Source: Streptomyces sp. LBL (GTDB taxonomy: Bacteria > Actinomycetota > Actinomycetes > Streptomycetales > Streptomycetaceae). Taken from it: DNA of 64,000 nucleotides. The notes below the pieces were generated by a model. The model made no database searches. It saw nothing but the letters and a program-made list of their open reading frames with translations, and was not told the origin of the DNA. The DNA lies in the NCBI RefSeq assembly GCF_029893585.1, contig NZ_JARXYX010000020.1, positions 62,001 to 126,000 on the forward strand, given 5' to 3'. Shown piece after piece: positions 56,890-64,000 of this stretch (the first letter of the stretch is position 1; every line of letters starts with the position of its first letter). Position numbers and translations under genes: made by a program.

Positions 56890-57909
56890 TCACGCCTTCA
56901 CCAGCCCCTGCTGCGCCGCTCCGCCCAGGGCCAGGTACACGTCCTCCAGGCTGGGCATGGCGAGCGTGAAGTCGTCCAGAGCGGCGAAGGCGGCGCCGCC
57001 GGTGACGGTGGCGACGACCGCGCGGGCCTCGTCCGGGGCGAGCCTGAGCGTCCAGCGGCGCCCGGACTCCACGGCCCGGTCGCGCAGCACGGCGACCTCG
57101 GGGACGTGCTGCGGCGCCGTCTCGCGCCACACCAGGTCGACCCGGACCTCGCCGGCGACCTGCTCCTTGAGTCCGGTGGGGGTGTCGCAGGCGATCACCC
57201 GGCCCCGGTCGAGGACGGCGACCCGGTCGAGGACGGTCTCGGCCTCGATGACGTTGTGGGTGACGAGCAGCACGGTCGCGCCGTGTTCGGCGCGGCGCCG
57301 GTCGACGGCTCCCCAGACCGCGCGACGCGCCACGGGGTCCATGCCGGTGGTCGGCTCGTCGAGCACGAGCAGCTGCCGCTGTCCCACCAGCGCGGCAGCC
57401 AGGCAGGCGAGGCGGCGCTGCCCGCCGGACAGCTTCTTGAGAGCCCGCCCGGCGAGCGGCGTGAGGCCCAGCTCGTCCAGTACGGCGTCCCGCTCGGCCC
57501 GCGCCCGCGCCGCGTCCAGCCCGCGCAGCCGTCCAGTGGTCTCGGCGGCGAGGGAGACGGTGAGCTCGTCGAGGGCGGAGGACTCCTGCCCCAGGTAGGC
57601 GAGGAGCCGGGAGGCCCGCTCCGGATGGCGCACGATGTCGTGCCCGAGGATCTCCACGCTCCCGCTGTCGGGCCGCATCAGCCCGGTCAGCTGCCGGACG
57701 AGGGTGGTCTTCCCGGCGCCGTTCGGCCCGAGCAGCCCGAAGATCTCACCGCGCCGGATGTCCAGCCGTACGTCGTCGGTGGCCTGCACCTCGGGCGTCG
57801 CGGGGACGCCGCGGCGACCCCGTACCGCCGGATAGGTCTTGGTCAGCCCGCGCACGGCGCACACGACATCACCACCGTGCCGAGGTGCCTGTGCCGCGCG
57901 CGTACTCAC
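56890..57909 (-). CDS. ABC transporter ATP-binding protein
   Basis: A 339-aa ATPase: Walker A GPNGAGKTTL, Q-loop in AYLGQESS, signature KKLSGGQRRLA, Walker B LLVLDEPTTGMD and switch His in LLVTHNV. A C-terminal ~90-residue domain (VRVDLVWRETAPQHVPEV) is typical of drug-export types. GTG start. Pairs with the permease downstream. Confidence 0.9.
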   Translation of the reverse strand: MSTRAAQAPRHGGDVVCAVRGLTKTYPAVRGRRGVPATPEVQATDDVRLDIRRGEIFGLLGPNGAGKTTLVRQLTGLMRPDSGSVEILGHDIVRHPERASRLLAYLGQESSALDELTVSLAAETTGRLRGLDAARARAERDAVLDELGLTPLAGRALKKLSGGQRRLACLAAALVGQRQLLVLDEPTTGMDPVARRAVWGAVDRRRAEHGATVLLVTHNVIEAETVLDRVAVLDRGRVIACDTPTGLKEQVAGEVRVDLVWRETAPQHVPEVAVLRDRAVESGRRWTLRLAPDEARAVVATVTGGAAFAALDDFTLAMPSLEDVYLALGGAAQQGLVKA

Positions 57910-58009
57910 AAGGAACGAGACTACGGGGTCGGGGCCCCGGGCCCACTCCCGGGTGGACCCATGACGGGTACGACCGCCGACGGAAACGTTGCCGACCCAC
58001 CCGCCCGGT

Positions 58010-59239
58010 TCACTCGCCGGCAGGCGCGTGCTCCGCCGCCGTCCGCACGTCGATCTCGCGCCAGAACCCGGCCCGGATGGCGTAGCGGTCGTGCTCGTCG
58101 ATCTGGTCGTCCTTGTGGGCGAGCAGCCCGAACCGGGCGGCGTAGCGCAGCAGCTCGCCGTCGATGCGGTGCGGGACGCGCGGGTACATCCCGGAGAGTT
58201 TCTGCAGGTGGCTCTGGTCCCCGAGGCGCTCCATCCACCGCCGTGCGAACACCTGTCCCACCTCGAACGGGTCCCCGCCGACCGTGGTGATGTCCTCCTC
58301 CCGGTCGGCCCATCGCTGCTCCGCCGTGGTCAGCTGCGCCAGCGTCGGCATGGAGGCGACCTCGGGGGGCTCCGAGGCGGTGCCGGGCCGGTCGACCCAG
58401 CCCTTGTCGGAGGACCAGCGCAGGGTCGCCGACGTGGGGGGCTGGGCGGGCTGGACCCCGGGACCGCGCAGGGCGGCCAGGTCCTTGGGGGTGGGTACGC
58501 CCTTGGGTGCGGGCATGCGCTGCTCGGTGCCGTTCTCCGAGGCGGGGGCCGCCGGGGCGTGCTCGCTCTCGTCGGCCGTCCGCTCGGTCCCCGAGGAGAG
58601 CGAGGACTCGGGCAGCGGCGCCGACAGGATCGCGGCGATCTCGGGGCGCGGCGCGGGCGACGGCGCGCAGACCCCGCCGAGGTCCTTGGCGCGGACGGCC
58701 TTGGTGATCCACGTACGGTCCAGGACGCGCCGTTCGTCGGCCTCGGCGACCAGGTCCTCGGACTGGTTGTAGTCCCCGTCGGCGGCCTGCACGGCCCACA
58801 GGTGTACGGCGACCCCGTGCTCCTTGGCGGCCATCATGCCCGGCAGCAGGTCCCCGTCGCCGGTCACCAGGACGACGTCGGAGCAGGCGCGGTTGCGGGC
58901 CAGCTCGGTCAGCTCGGCGTGCATCGCGGCGTCCACGCCCTTCTGCGCCCAACGGCCGTCACTGCGGGTCAGAGCACCGAGGCGGACGGTGACCCGGGGC
59001 ATCACCCGGAGCCTGCGGTGCTCGGGCTGCGGGACACGGTCGGGGGCGCCGTCGAACCAGTAGATGCGCAGCAGCGGCCGTTCCGTGTCGGACTCGGCTC
59101 GTTCGCGCAACCCCTGGATGAGCGCCGCGTGATCGACGGTGATGCGGGACCGTGAGGGCTCCCCGGCGAGGAGACTCGCGGCGGCCCCCAGCAGATACCC
59201 GGCGTCCACCAGGACGATGCAGCGGTCCACACGACTCAC
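58010..59239 (-). CDS. NYN-domain (PIN-like) protein
   Basis: A 409-aa protein. Residues 5-165 are a NYN domain with acidic residues at Asp12 (VLVDAGYLL), KGVDAAM and VTGDGDLLPGM, the set expected for a metal-dependent RNase. Residues ~195-290 are a disordered Pro/Ser/Glu linker. The C-terminal ~110 residues are helical and look like an OST-HTH/winged domain (HRIDGELLRYAARFGLLAHKDD), which could bind RNA. GTG at 59239. Confidence 0.82.
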   Translation of the reverse strand: MSRVDRCIVLVDAGYLLGAAASLLAGEPSRSRITVDHAALIQGLRERAESDTERPLLRIYWFDGAPDRVPQPEHRRLRVMPRVTVRLGALTRSDGRWAQKGVDAAMHAELTELARNRACSDVVLVTGDGDLLPGMMAAKEHGVAVHLWAVQAADGDYNQSEDLVAEADERRVLDRTWITKAVRAKDLGGVCAPSPAPRPEIAAILSAPLPESSLSSGTERTADESEHAPAAPASENGTEQRMPAPKGVPTPKDLAALRGPGVQPAQPPTSATLRWSSDKGWVDRPGTASEPPEVASMPTLAQLTTAEQRWADREEDITTVGGDPFEVGQVFARRWMERLGDQSHLQKLSGMYPRVPHRIDGELLRYAARFGLLAHKDDQIDEHDRYAIRAGFWREIDVRTAAEHAPAGE

Positions 59240-59450
59240 CCTCTTCCCGGGAGGTTTGCTTCGGGCTTGCTCCGAGTCTGCCCGACCACGCGGGGGTTAA
59301 CGGCCGGAACTCGATCTTCGGCGTGGCGTTTCGGGGGATCGCACCCCGACGAACCGTGTCACACACGGTAATTATCCGACATGCGCGCTCTGTCAGCTTA
59401 TGTGAATCTGGTCCCGGCCCTGGCCCTAGATCCCCACAGGAGGCAGCACC

Positions 59451-59615
59451 ATGGCCAAGAACAGGAAACAGGACCGTAAGCAGCACCGCTCCGAGCGTGG
59501 TCAGCAGGTGTCCCAGCAGTCCTCGATGGAGCCACAGACCGAGCAGCACGCCGCTGAGGCGACGCCGGGCGACATGGCCCGCAAGGGGCGTCAGAAACGC
59601 TTCGGTCACAACTGA
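59451..59615 (+). CDS. 54-aa hydrophilic protein
   Basis: Begins MAKNRKQDRKQHRSERGQQV and ends ARKGRQKRFGHN. Highly charged and Gln/Lys/Arg rich, with no hydrophobic core, so probably disordered. A strong AGGAGG lies 7 nt before the ATG and a perfect palindromic terminator follows, so it is a well-formed single-gene unit. Unknown function; a nucleic-acid-binding or stress role would fit the composition but is not shown. Confidence 0.85.
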   Translation: MAKNRKQDRKQHRSERGQQVSQQSSMEPQTEQHAAEATPGDMARKGRQKRFGHN

Positions 59616-59651
59616 CGTCCGCATGACGGGTTGTTGGAACCCGGGCAGCAC

Positions 59652-59685
59652 CGAGGGGCGCATCCGTATACGGATGCGCCCCTCG
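59652..59685. terminator. 34-bp perfect palindrome, bidirectional terminator
   Basis: CGAGGGGCGCATCCGTA (59652-59668) is followed directly by its exact reverse complement (59669-59685). It lies between the converging 54-aa gene and dnaE, 37 bp and 48 bp from their stops. Confidence 0.88.
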
Positions 59686-59732
59686 CGTACGTCAAGAGCC
59701 TGGGCGCCGGACGGCCGGGCCGAGTCCGGGTG

Positions 59733-62700
59733 TCAGCCCGCCAGACAGGCCGGTCCCAGCAGCACCTTCAGGTCGCCGAACAGCGCCGGGTCGGGCTTCA
59801 CCCGGTGCCGGTCCAGGCGCAGCACGGTCGTCTTGCGCGGCCCCTGGAGCTTGATCCGGACCTCGCTCTCGCCCTTGTGGTGGCTGAGGATCTCACCGAG
59901 GCGGCTGACCATGGGCGGGGTGACCCGGGTGGCCGGGATGGTGACGATCACGGGCGCGTTGGTGCCGGCGTTCGACAGGTCGGGCACCTGGAGTTCCATG
60001 GCGACCAGCCGGGGCACGTCCTCGCGCTTGTCGAGGCGCCCCTTGACGAACACCACGGCGTCCTCGACGAGTTGGGTCGACACCAGCTGGTAGGTCGCCG
60101 GGAAGAACATGCACTCGATGGAACCGGCCAGGTCCTCCACGGTGGCGATGGCCCAGGCGTTGCCCTGCTTGGTCATCTTGCGCTGCAGGCCGGAGATGAT
60201 CCCGCCGATGGTCACGACCGCGCCGTCGGCGTGTTCGCCTCCGGTGAGCTGGGCGATGCCCGCGTCCGCCTTGTCGGACAGCACGTGCTCCAGACCGAAC
60301 AGGGGGTGGTCGGAGACGTACAGCCCGAGCATCTCCCGCTCCTGCGCGAGCAGATAGGTCTTGTCCCACTCGTCGGTGGTGAACTCCACGTCGAGGCCGA
60401 AGCCGGGCTCGCTGGTGTCCTCCTCGCCCATGCCGCCGAAGAGGTCGAACTGCCCCTCGGCCTCCTTGCGCTTGACCGCCACCACGTTGTCGATCATCGG
60501 CTCGAAGTGCGCGGTCAGACCCTTGCGGGTGTGCCCCAGGGTGTCGAACGCGCCCGCCTTGATCAGCGACTCCGTGGTGCGCTTGTTGCACGCGACCGCC
60601 TCGACCTTGTCGAGATAGTCGGGGAAGGAGGCGTACTTTCCCTTGGCCTTGCGGCTCTTGATGATCGACTCGACCACGTTCGTACCGACGTTGCGGACCG
60701 CTTCGAGGCCGAAGAGGATCACGTCGTCGCCCTGCGCGGCGAAGTTGTGCACCGACTCGTTGACGTTCGGCGGGAGCACCTTGATGCCCATGCGCCGACA
60801 CTCGTTGAGGTAGACGGCCGACTTGTCCTTGTCGTCCTTGACCGAGGTCAGCAGCGCGGCCATGTACTCGGCGGGATAGTTCGCCTTCAGATAGCCGGTC
60901 CAGTACGAGACCAGGCCGTACGCGGCCGAGTGGGCCTTGTTGAAGGCGTACCCGGCGAACGGGACCAGGACGTCCCACAGGGCCTGGATCGCCTCGTCGC
61001 TGAAGCCGTTCTTGCGGGCGCCCTCCTGGAAGAGGACGAAGTTCTTCGCCAGTTCGTCGGGCTTCTTCTTGCCCATCACACGGCGGAGGATGTCGGCCTC
61101 GCCGAGCGAGTAGCCGGCGATGATCTGGGCGGCCTTCTGCACCTGCTCCTGGTAGACGATCAGGCCGTGGGTGACCGCGAGGACCTCTTCGAGGGGCTCC
61201 TCCAGCTCCTTGTGGATCGGGGTGATCTCCTGGAGCTTGTTCTTGCGGAGCGCGTAGTTGGTGTGCGAGTCCATGCCCATCGGGCCCGGACGGTAGAGCG
61301 CGGAGACGGCGGAGATGTCCTCGAAGTTGTCGGGCTTCATCAGACGCAGCAGGGAGCGCATGGGGCCGCCGTCGAACTGGAAGACGCCGAGGGTCTCGCC
61401 GCGCTGGAGCAGTTCGAAGGTCGTCGGATCGTCGAGCGGCAACGAGAGCAGGTCGAGGTCGATGCCCTTGTTGGACTTCACCATCTTGACGGCGTCGTCC
61501 ATGATCGTCAGGTTGCGCAGGCCGAGGAAGTCCATCTTCAGCAGGCCGAGCGACTCGCACTGCGGGTAGTCCCACTGTGTGATGGTCACGCCGTCCGTGT
61601 GCCGCACCCAGATCGGGGCGTGGTCCACGATGGGCTCGCTGGACATGATGACGCCGGCGGCGTGCACGCCCATCTGCCGGACCAGACCCTCGACGCCCTT
61701 GGCGGTGTCGATGACCTTCTTGACGTCCGGCTCGTTCTCGTACATCGCGCGGATCTCGCCGGCCTCGCTGTAGCGCGGGTGCGAGGGGTCGGTGATGCCG
61801 TTGAGGTCGATGCCCTTGCCGAGGACGTCGGCGGGCATCGCCTTGGTGAGGCGGTCACCCATGGCGTACGGGTAGCCCAGCACGCGCGCGGAGTCCTTGA
61901 TGGCGTTCTTCGCCTTGATCTTGCCGTAGGTGCCGATCATGGCGACCTTGTCGGCGCCGTACTTCTCCGTGACGTACCTGATCACCTCGACGCGCCGACG
62001 CTCGTCGAAGTCGATGTCGACATCGGGCATGGAGACGCGCTCGGGGTTGAGGAACCGCTCGAAGATCAGACCGTGCGGGATCGGGTCGAGGTCGGTGATG
62101 CCCATCGCGTACGCGACGATCGAGCCGGCCGCGGAACCACGGCCCGGACCGACCGCGATGCCCTGGTTCTTGGCCCACATGATGAAGTCGGCGACGACGA
62201 GGAAGTACCCCGGGAACCCCATCTGGATGATGACGTCCATCTCGTACTCGACCTGCTTCTGCCGGTCCTCGGGGATGCCGCCGGGGAAGCGGCGCTCCAT
62301 GCCGCGGCGGACCTCCTCCTTGAACCAGCTGACCTCGGTGTAGCCCTCCGGGATGTCGAACTTGGGCATCAGGTCGCGCTTCTCGAACATGCCCGTGGTG
62401 TCGATCTGCTCGGCCACCAGGAGGGTGTTGCGGCACCCCTCCTGCCAGGCGTCCGAGGAGTCGATGGCGTACATCTCGTCCGTGGACTTCAGGTAGTAGC
62501 CCGTCCCGTCGAACCTGAAGCGGTCCGGGTCGGAGAGGTTCTTGCCGGTCTGGATGCACAGCAGCGCGTCATGCGCGACCGACTCCTGCGCGTACGTGTA
62601 GTGCGAGTCGTTGGTGACCAGCGGCGGGATGCCCAGCTTCCGCCCGATGTCCAGCAGACCGTCACGGACCCGGCGCTCGATCTCGATGCCGTGGTCCATC

Positions 62701-63272
62701 AGCTCCAGGAAGTAGCGGTCCTTGCCGAAGATGTCCTGGTAGTCGGCGGCCGCCTTCAGCGCCTCGTCGTGCTGGCCCAGCCGCAGCCGGGTCTGCAGCT
62801 CTCCCGAGGGACAGCCGGTGGAGGCGATGAGCCCCTCGGACCACTGGGAGATGGTCTCCTTGTCCATACGGGGCCACTTCTGCAGCCAGCCCTCCGCGTA
62901 CGCGTCCGAGGACAGCCGGAAGAGGTTGTGCAGGCCCTTCGCGTTCGCCGCCCAGATCGTCTTGTGGGTGTAACCACCCGAACCGGAGACGTCGTCCCGC
63001 TTCTGGTGCGGCTGGCCCCACTGGATCTTGCGCTTGTTGCGCCGGGACTCGGGCGCCACATACGCCTCGATCCCGATGATCGGTGTGACCCCGGCCTTCT
63101 CCGCGGTGTGGAAGAAGTCGTACGCCCCGTGCAGGTTGCCGTGGTCGGACATCGCGATATGGGTCATGCCCATCTCGTTGCACGCGTTGAACATGTCCTT
63201 CAGCCGCGCGGCACCGTCCAGCAGCGAGTACTGGGTGTGGACGTGCAGGTGCGTGAACGGCGGCTTTGACAC
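59733..63272 (-). CDS. dnaE: DNA polymerase III alpha subunit
   Basis: A 1179-aa replicative polymerase. The PHP domain starts at once (FTHLHVHTQYSLLDG, His8/10/12). The catalytic Asp pair is in MPDVDIDFDERRR, and GPGRGSAAGS and RVMGKKKPDE mark the polymerase core. An OB domain near the C-terminus reads VTIGGIISGLQRKMTKQG. Length matches actinobacterial DnaE1. I chose GTG 63272 with GGAGG about 9 nt upstream; a longer reading through the repeat at 63297-63344 has no such site. Confidence 0.96.
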   Translation of the reverse strand: MSKPPFTHLHVHTQYSLLDGAARLKDMFNACNEMGMTHIAMSDHGNLHGAYDFFHTAEKAGVTPIIGIEAYVAPESRRNKRKIQWGQPHQKRDDVSGSGGYTHKTIWAANAKGLHNLFRLSSDAYAEGWLQKWPRMDKETISQWSEGLIASTGCPSGELQTRLRLGQHDEALKAAADYQDIFGKDRYFLELMDHGIEIERRVRDGLLDIGRKLGIPPLVTNDSHYTYAQESVAHDALLCIQTGKNLSDPDRFRFDGTGYYLKSTDEMYAIDSSDAWQEGCRNTLLVAEQIDTTGMFEKRDLMPKFDIPEGYTEVSWFKEEVRRGMERRFPGGIPEDRQKQVEYEMDVIIQMGFPGYFLVVADFIMWAKNQGIAVGPGRGSAAGSIVAYAMGITDLDPIPHGLIFERFLNPERVSMPDVDIDFDERRRVEVIRYVTEKYGADKVAMIGTYGKIKAKNAIKDSARVLGYPYAMGDRLTKAMPADVLGKGIDLNGITDPSHPRYSEAGEIRAMYENEPDVKKVIDTAKGVEGLVRQMGVHAAGVIMSSEPIVDHAPIWVRHTDGVTITQWDYPQCESLGLLKMDFLGLRNLTIMDDAVKMVKSNKGIDLDLLSLPLDDPTTFELLQRGETLGVFQFDGGPMRSLLRLMKPDNFEDISAVSALYRPGPMGMDSHTNYALRKNKLQEITPIHKELEEPLEEVLAVTHGLIVYQEQVQKAAQIIAGYSLGEADILRRVMGKKKPDELAKNFVLFQEGARKNGFSDEAIQALWDVLVPFAGYAFNKAHSAAYGLVSYWTGYLKANYPAEYMAALLTSVKDDKDKSAVYLNECRRMGIKVLPPNVNESVHNFAAQGDDVILFGLEAVRNVGTNVVESIIKSRKAKGKYASFPDYLDKVEAVACNKRTTESLIKAGAFDTLGHTRKGLTAHFEPMIDNVVAVKRKEAEGQFDLFGGMGEEDTSEPGFGLDVEFTTDEWDKTYLLAQEREMLGLYVSDHPLFGLEHVLSDKADAGIAQLTGGEHADGAVVTIGGIISGLQRKMTKQGNAWAIATVEDLAGSIECMFFPATYQLVSTQLVEDAVVFVKGRLDKREDVPRLVAMELQVPDLSNAGTNAPVIVTIPATRVTPPMVSRLGEILSHHKGESEVRIKLQGPRKTTVLRLDRHRVKPDPALFGDLKVLLGPACLAG

Positions 63273-63583
63273 GGCTGCGGCCTCCAAGGGAAAGGTGTGG
63301 CGCGAAGCGCCTCGTTGAGGGGCGGTGGTCGGGCGACGGGCGGGCATTCGTCGACTGGTGTCCCACCGGCTGCGGACAGTCTGGGGGACAGCGTCGAAGT
63401 CTATGCCTCGGCACTGACACTCGACGGGCTCCCCCGCGTACCTTCATGTGAAGAAAACGCGGCACCCCGCTCGTACCTTTCGTGCGAGGTCGCGGGCACT
63501 CCCGCGGGCGGTCGCCCGTTGGTGTGAGCAGAGGATCCGCCCCCAAAATGTCACGCACCACCTGCACCAGGAGGAACCCAGCG
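63273..63583. other. dnaE / DUF2252 divergent gap
   Basis: These 311 bp contain copy B of the 48-bp repeat, 25 nt upstream of the dnaE start, and the DUF2252 promoter side. No further gene, tRNA or clear promoter box is visible. Confidence 0.65.
63297..63344. repeat. Dispersed 48-bp repeat, copy B (dnaE leader)
   Basis: 43 of 48 positions match 41657-41704. On the minus strand it lies in the presumed dnaE leader. The RNA could form hairpins CCTC-AAC-GAGG and GGCGC-TTC-GCGCC, which share two bases and so are mutually exclusive at full length. Confidence 0.9.
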
Positions 63584-64000
63584 ATGTCGGTCCCGCAGCT
63601 CAACGAGGAGCACCGCGGCGAGGAGATCCTCGCCGTCTTCGACACCGCCTTCGGCCAGCTCCTCGCCGCCGACCCGGCCGCGTTCCGCGTGAAGTTCCGG
63701 AAGATGGCGGCCTCGGCCTTCGCGTTCTACCGGGGCACGGCGTGCCTCTTCTACCACGACCTGACCGGGGATATCGGCTTCGGCTCGAAGCGGGGCGGAC
63801 CGTACCTGGACGAGCGCACCTCGCGCGTGTGGATCCACGGCGACCTGCACGCGGAGAACTTCGGCACGTACATGGACGCCAACGGCCGCCTGATCTTCAA
63901 CGTCAACGACTTCGACGAGGCGTACGTCGGCCCCTTCACCTGGGACCTCAAGCGCTTCTCCGCCTCCATCGCCCTCATCGGGTACGCCAAGGCACTCAGC
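63584..64000 (+). CDS. DUF2252 family protein, 5' part only
   Basis: The first 139 codons are in the window; the gene runs past the right edge. VWIHGDLHAENFGTY and FNVNDFDEAYVGPFTWDLKR are the DUF2252 hallmark, similar to aminoglycoside-phosphotransferase catalytic and metal loops. AGGAGGA lies about 9 nt before the ATG at 63584. An in-frame ATG at 63548 is less likely. The function of the family is unknown; a kinase-like fold is inferred. Confidence 0.88.
   Translation, partial: MSVPQLNEEHRGEEILAVFDTAFGQLLAADPAAFRVKFRKMAASAFAFYRGTACLFYHDLTGDIGFGSKRGGPYLDERTSRVWIHGDLHAENFGTYMDANGRLIFNVNDFDEAYVGPFTWDLKRFSASIALIGYAKALS

Noticed and set aside
59631..63269. Very long open frame on the + strand opposite dnaE
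   Set aside because: Shadow frame of dnaE; Leu/Asp/Val/Arg-rich composition with no motif and no start signal.
63273..63347. N-terminal extension of dnaE through the 48-bp repeat
   Set aside because: The frame is open, but the only good Shine-Dalgarno (GGAGG) precedes GTG 63272, where the conserved PHP domain begins.

Overview
The window is about 72 percent GC, has strong third-position GC bias, many GTG starts, and a trp/his/gltBD/dnaE/lgt gene neighbourhood typical of a Streptomyces chromosome core. I see no rRNA or tRNA genes, CRISPR array, prophage or insertion sequence. Most operons are packed tightly, with 1 to 17 bp overlaps between genes.

Positions 1-10001 hold a compact steroid C/D-ring (HIP) catabolic block. 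Two SDR genes read left. echA20, ipdA, ipdB and ipdC read right. fadA6, kstR2 and ipdF read left. fadE31 and a fadE32/33-like gene read right. The gene order follows the mycobacterial KstR2 regulon. Each divergent promoter gap (1365-1418 and 7681-7728) carries one copy of nearly the same 14-bp operator.

Positions 10077-17783 are a polysaccharide region. It holds a GH46 chitosanase, a lipoprotein glycoside hydrolase and a secreted DUF2334 deacetylase-like protein. Divergent from the last two are a small membrane protein, a processive family 2 glycosyltransferase, a UDP-GlcNAc 2-epimerase and a membrane-anchored lectin-like protein. Together they look like a synthesis and tailoring system for an extracellular amino-sugar polymer.

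Positions 17944-24004 encode glutamate synthase (gltD, gltB) with a candidate GlnR site far upstream, followed by a VIT-family transporter (24372-25103). Positions 25387-32496 are a six-gene operon: four consecutive ADP-ribosylglycohydrolase-family proteins, one with a degraded metal site, then a CaiB-type CoA-transferase and a CitE-like lyase.

Positions 32597-41716 hold lgt, a DsbA-like thioredoxin, trpA-trpB-trpM-trpC, three small membrane proteins, trpE and hisI, all reading left. Positions 41801-44708 hold two small + strand genes and an ArsR/MFS pair with a strong palindromic operator. Positions 44871-50620 are the main histidine operon hisD-hisC-hisB-(54 aa membrane protein)-hisH-priA-ridA-hisF. 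PriA probably also supplies the TrpF step, which links it to the trp genes.

Positions 50791-64000 hold a membrane protein of unknown function, a conserved hypothetical, a LON-substrate-binding-domain protein, a YbaK deacylase, a membrane protein, an ABC exporter pair, a NYN-domain protein, a small hydrophilic protein, dnaE and the start of a DUF2252 gene. The window is rich in short tandem repeats, several inside coding regions. It also carries a 48-bp dispersed repeat, one copy at the hisI start and one just upstream of dnaE.
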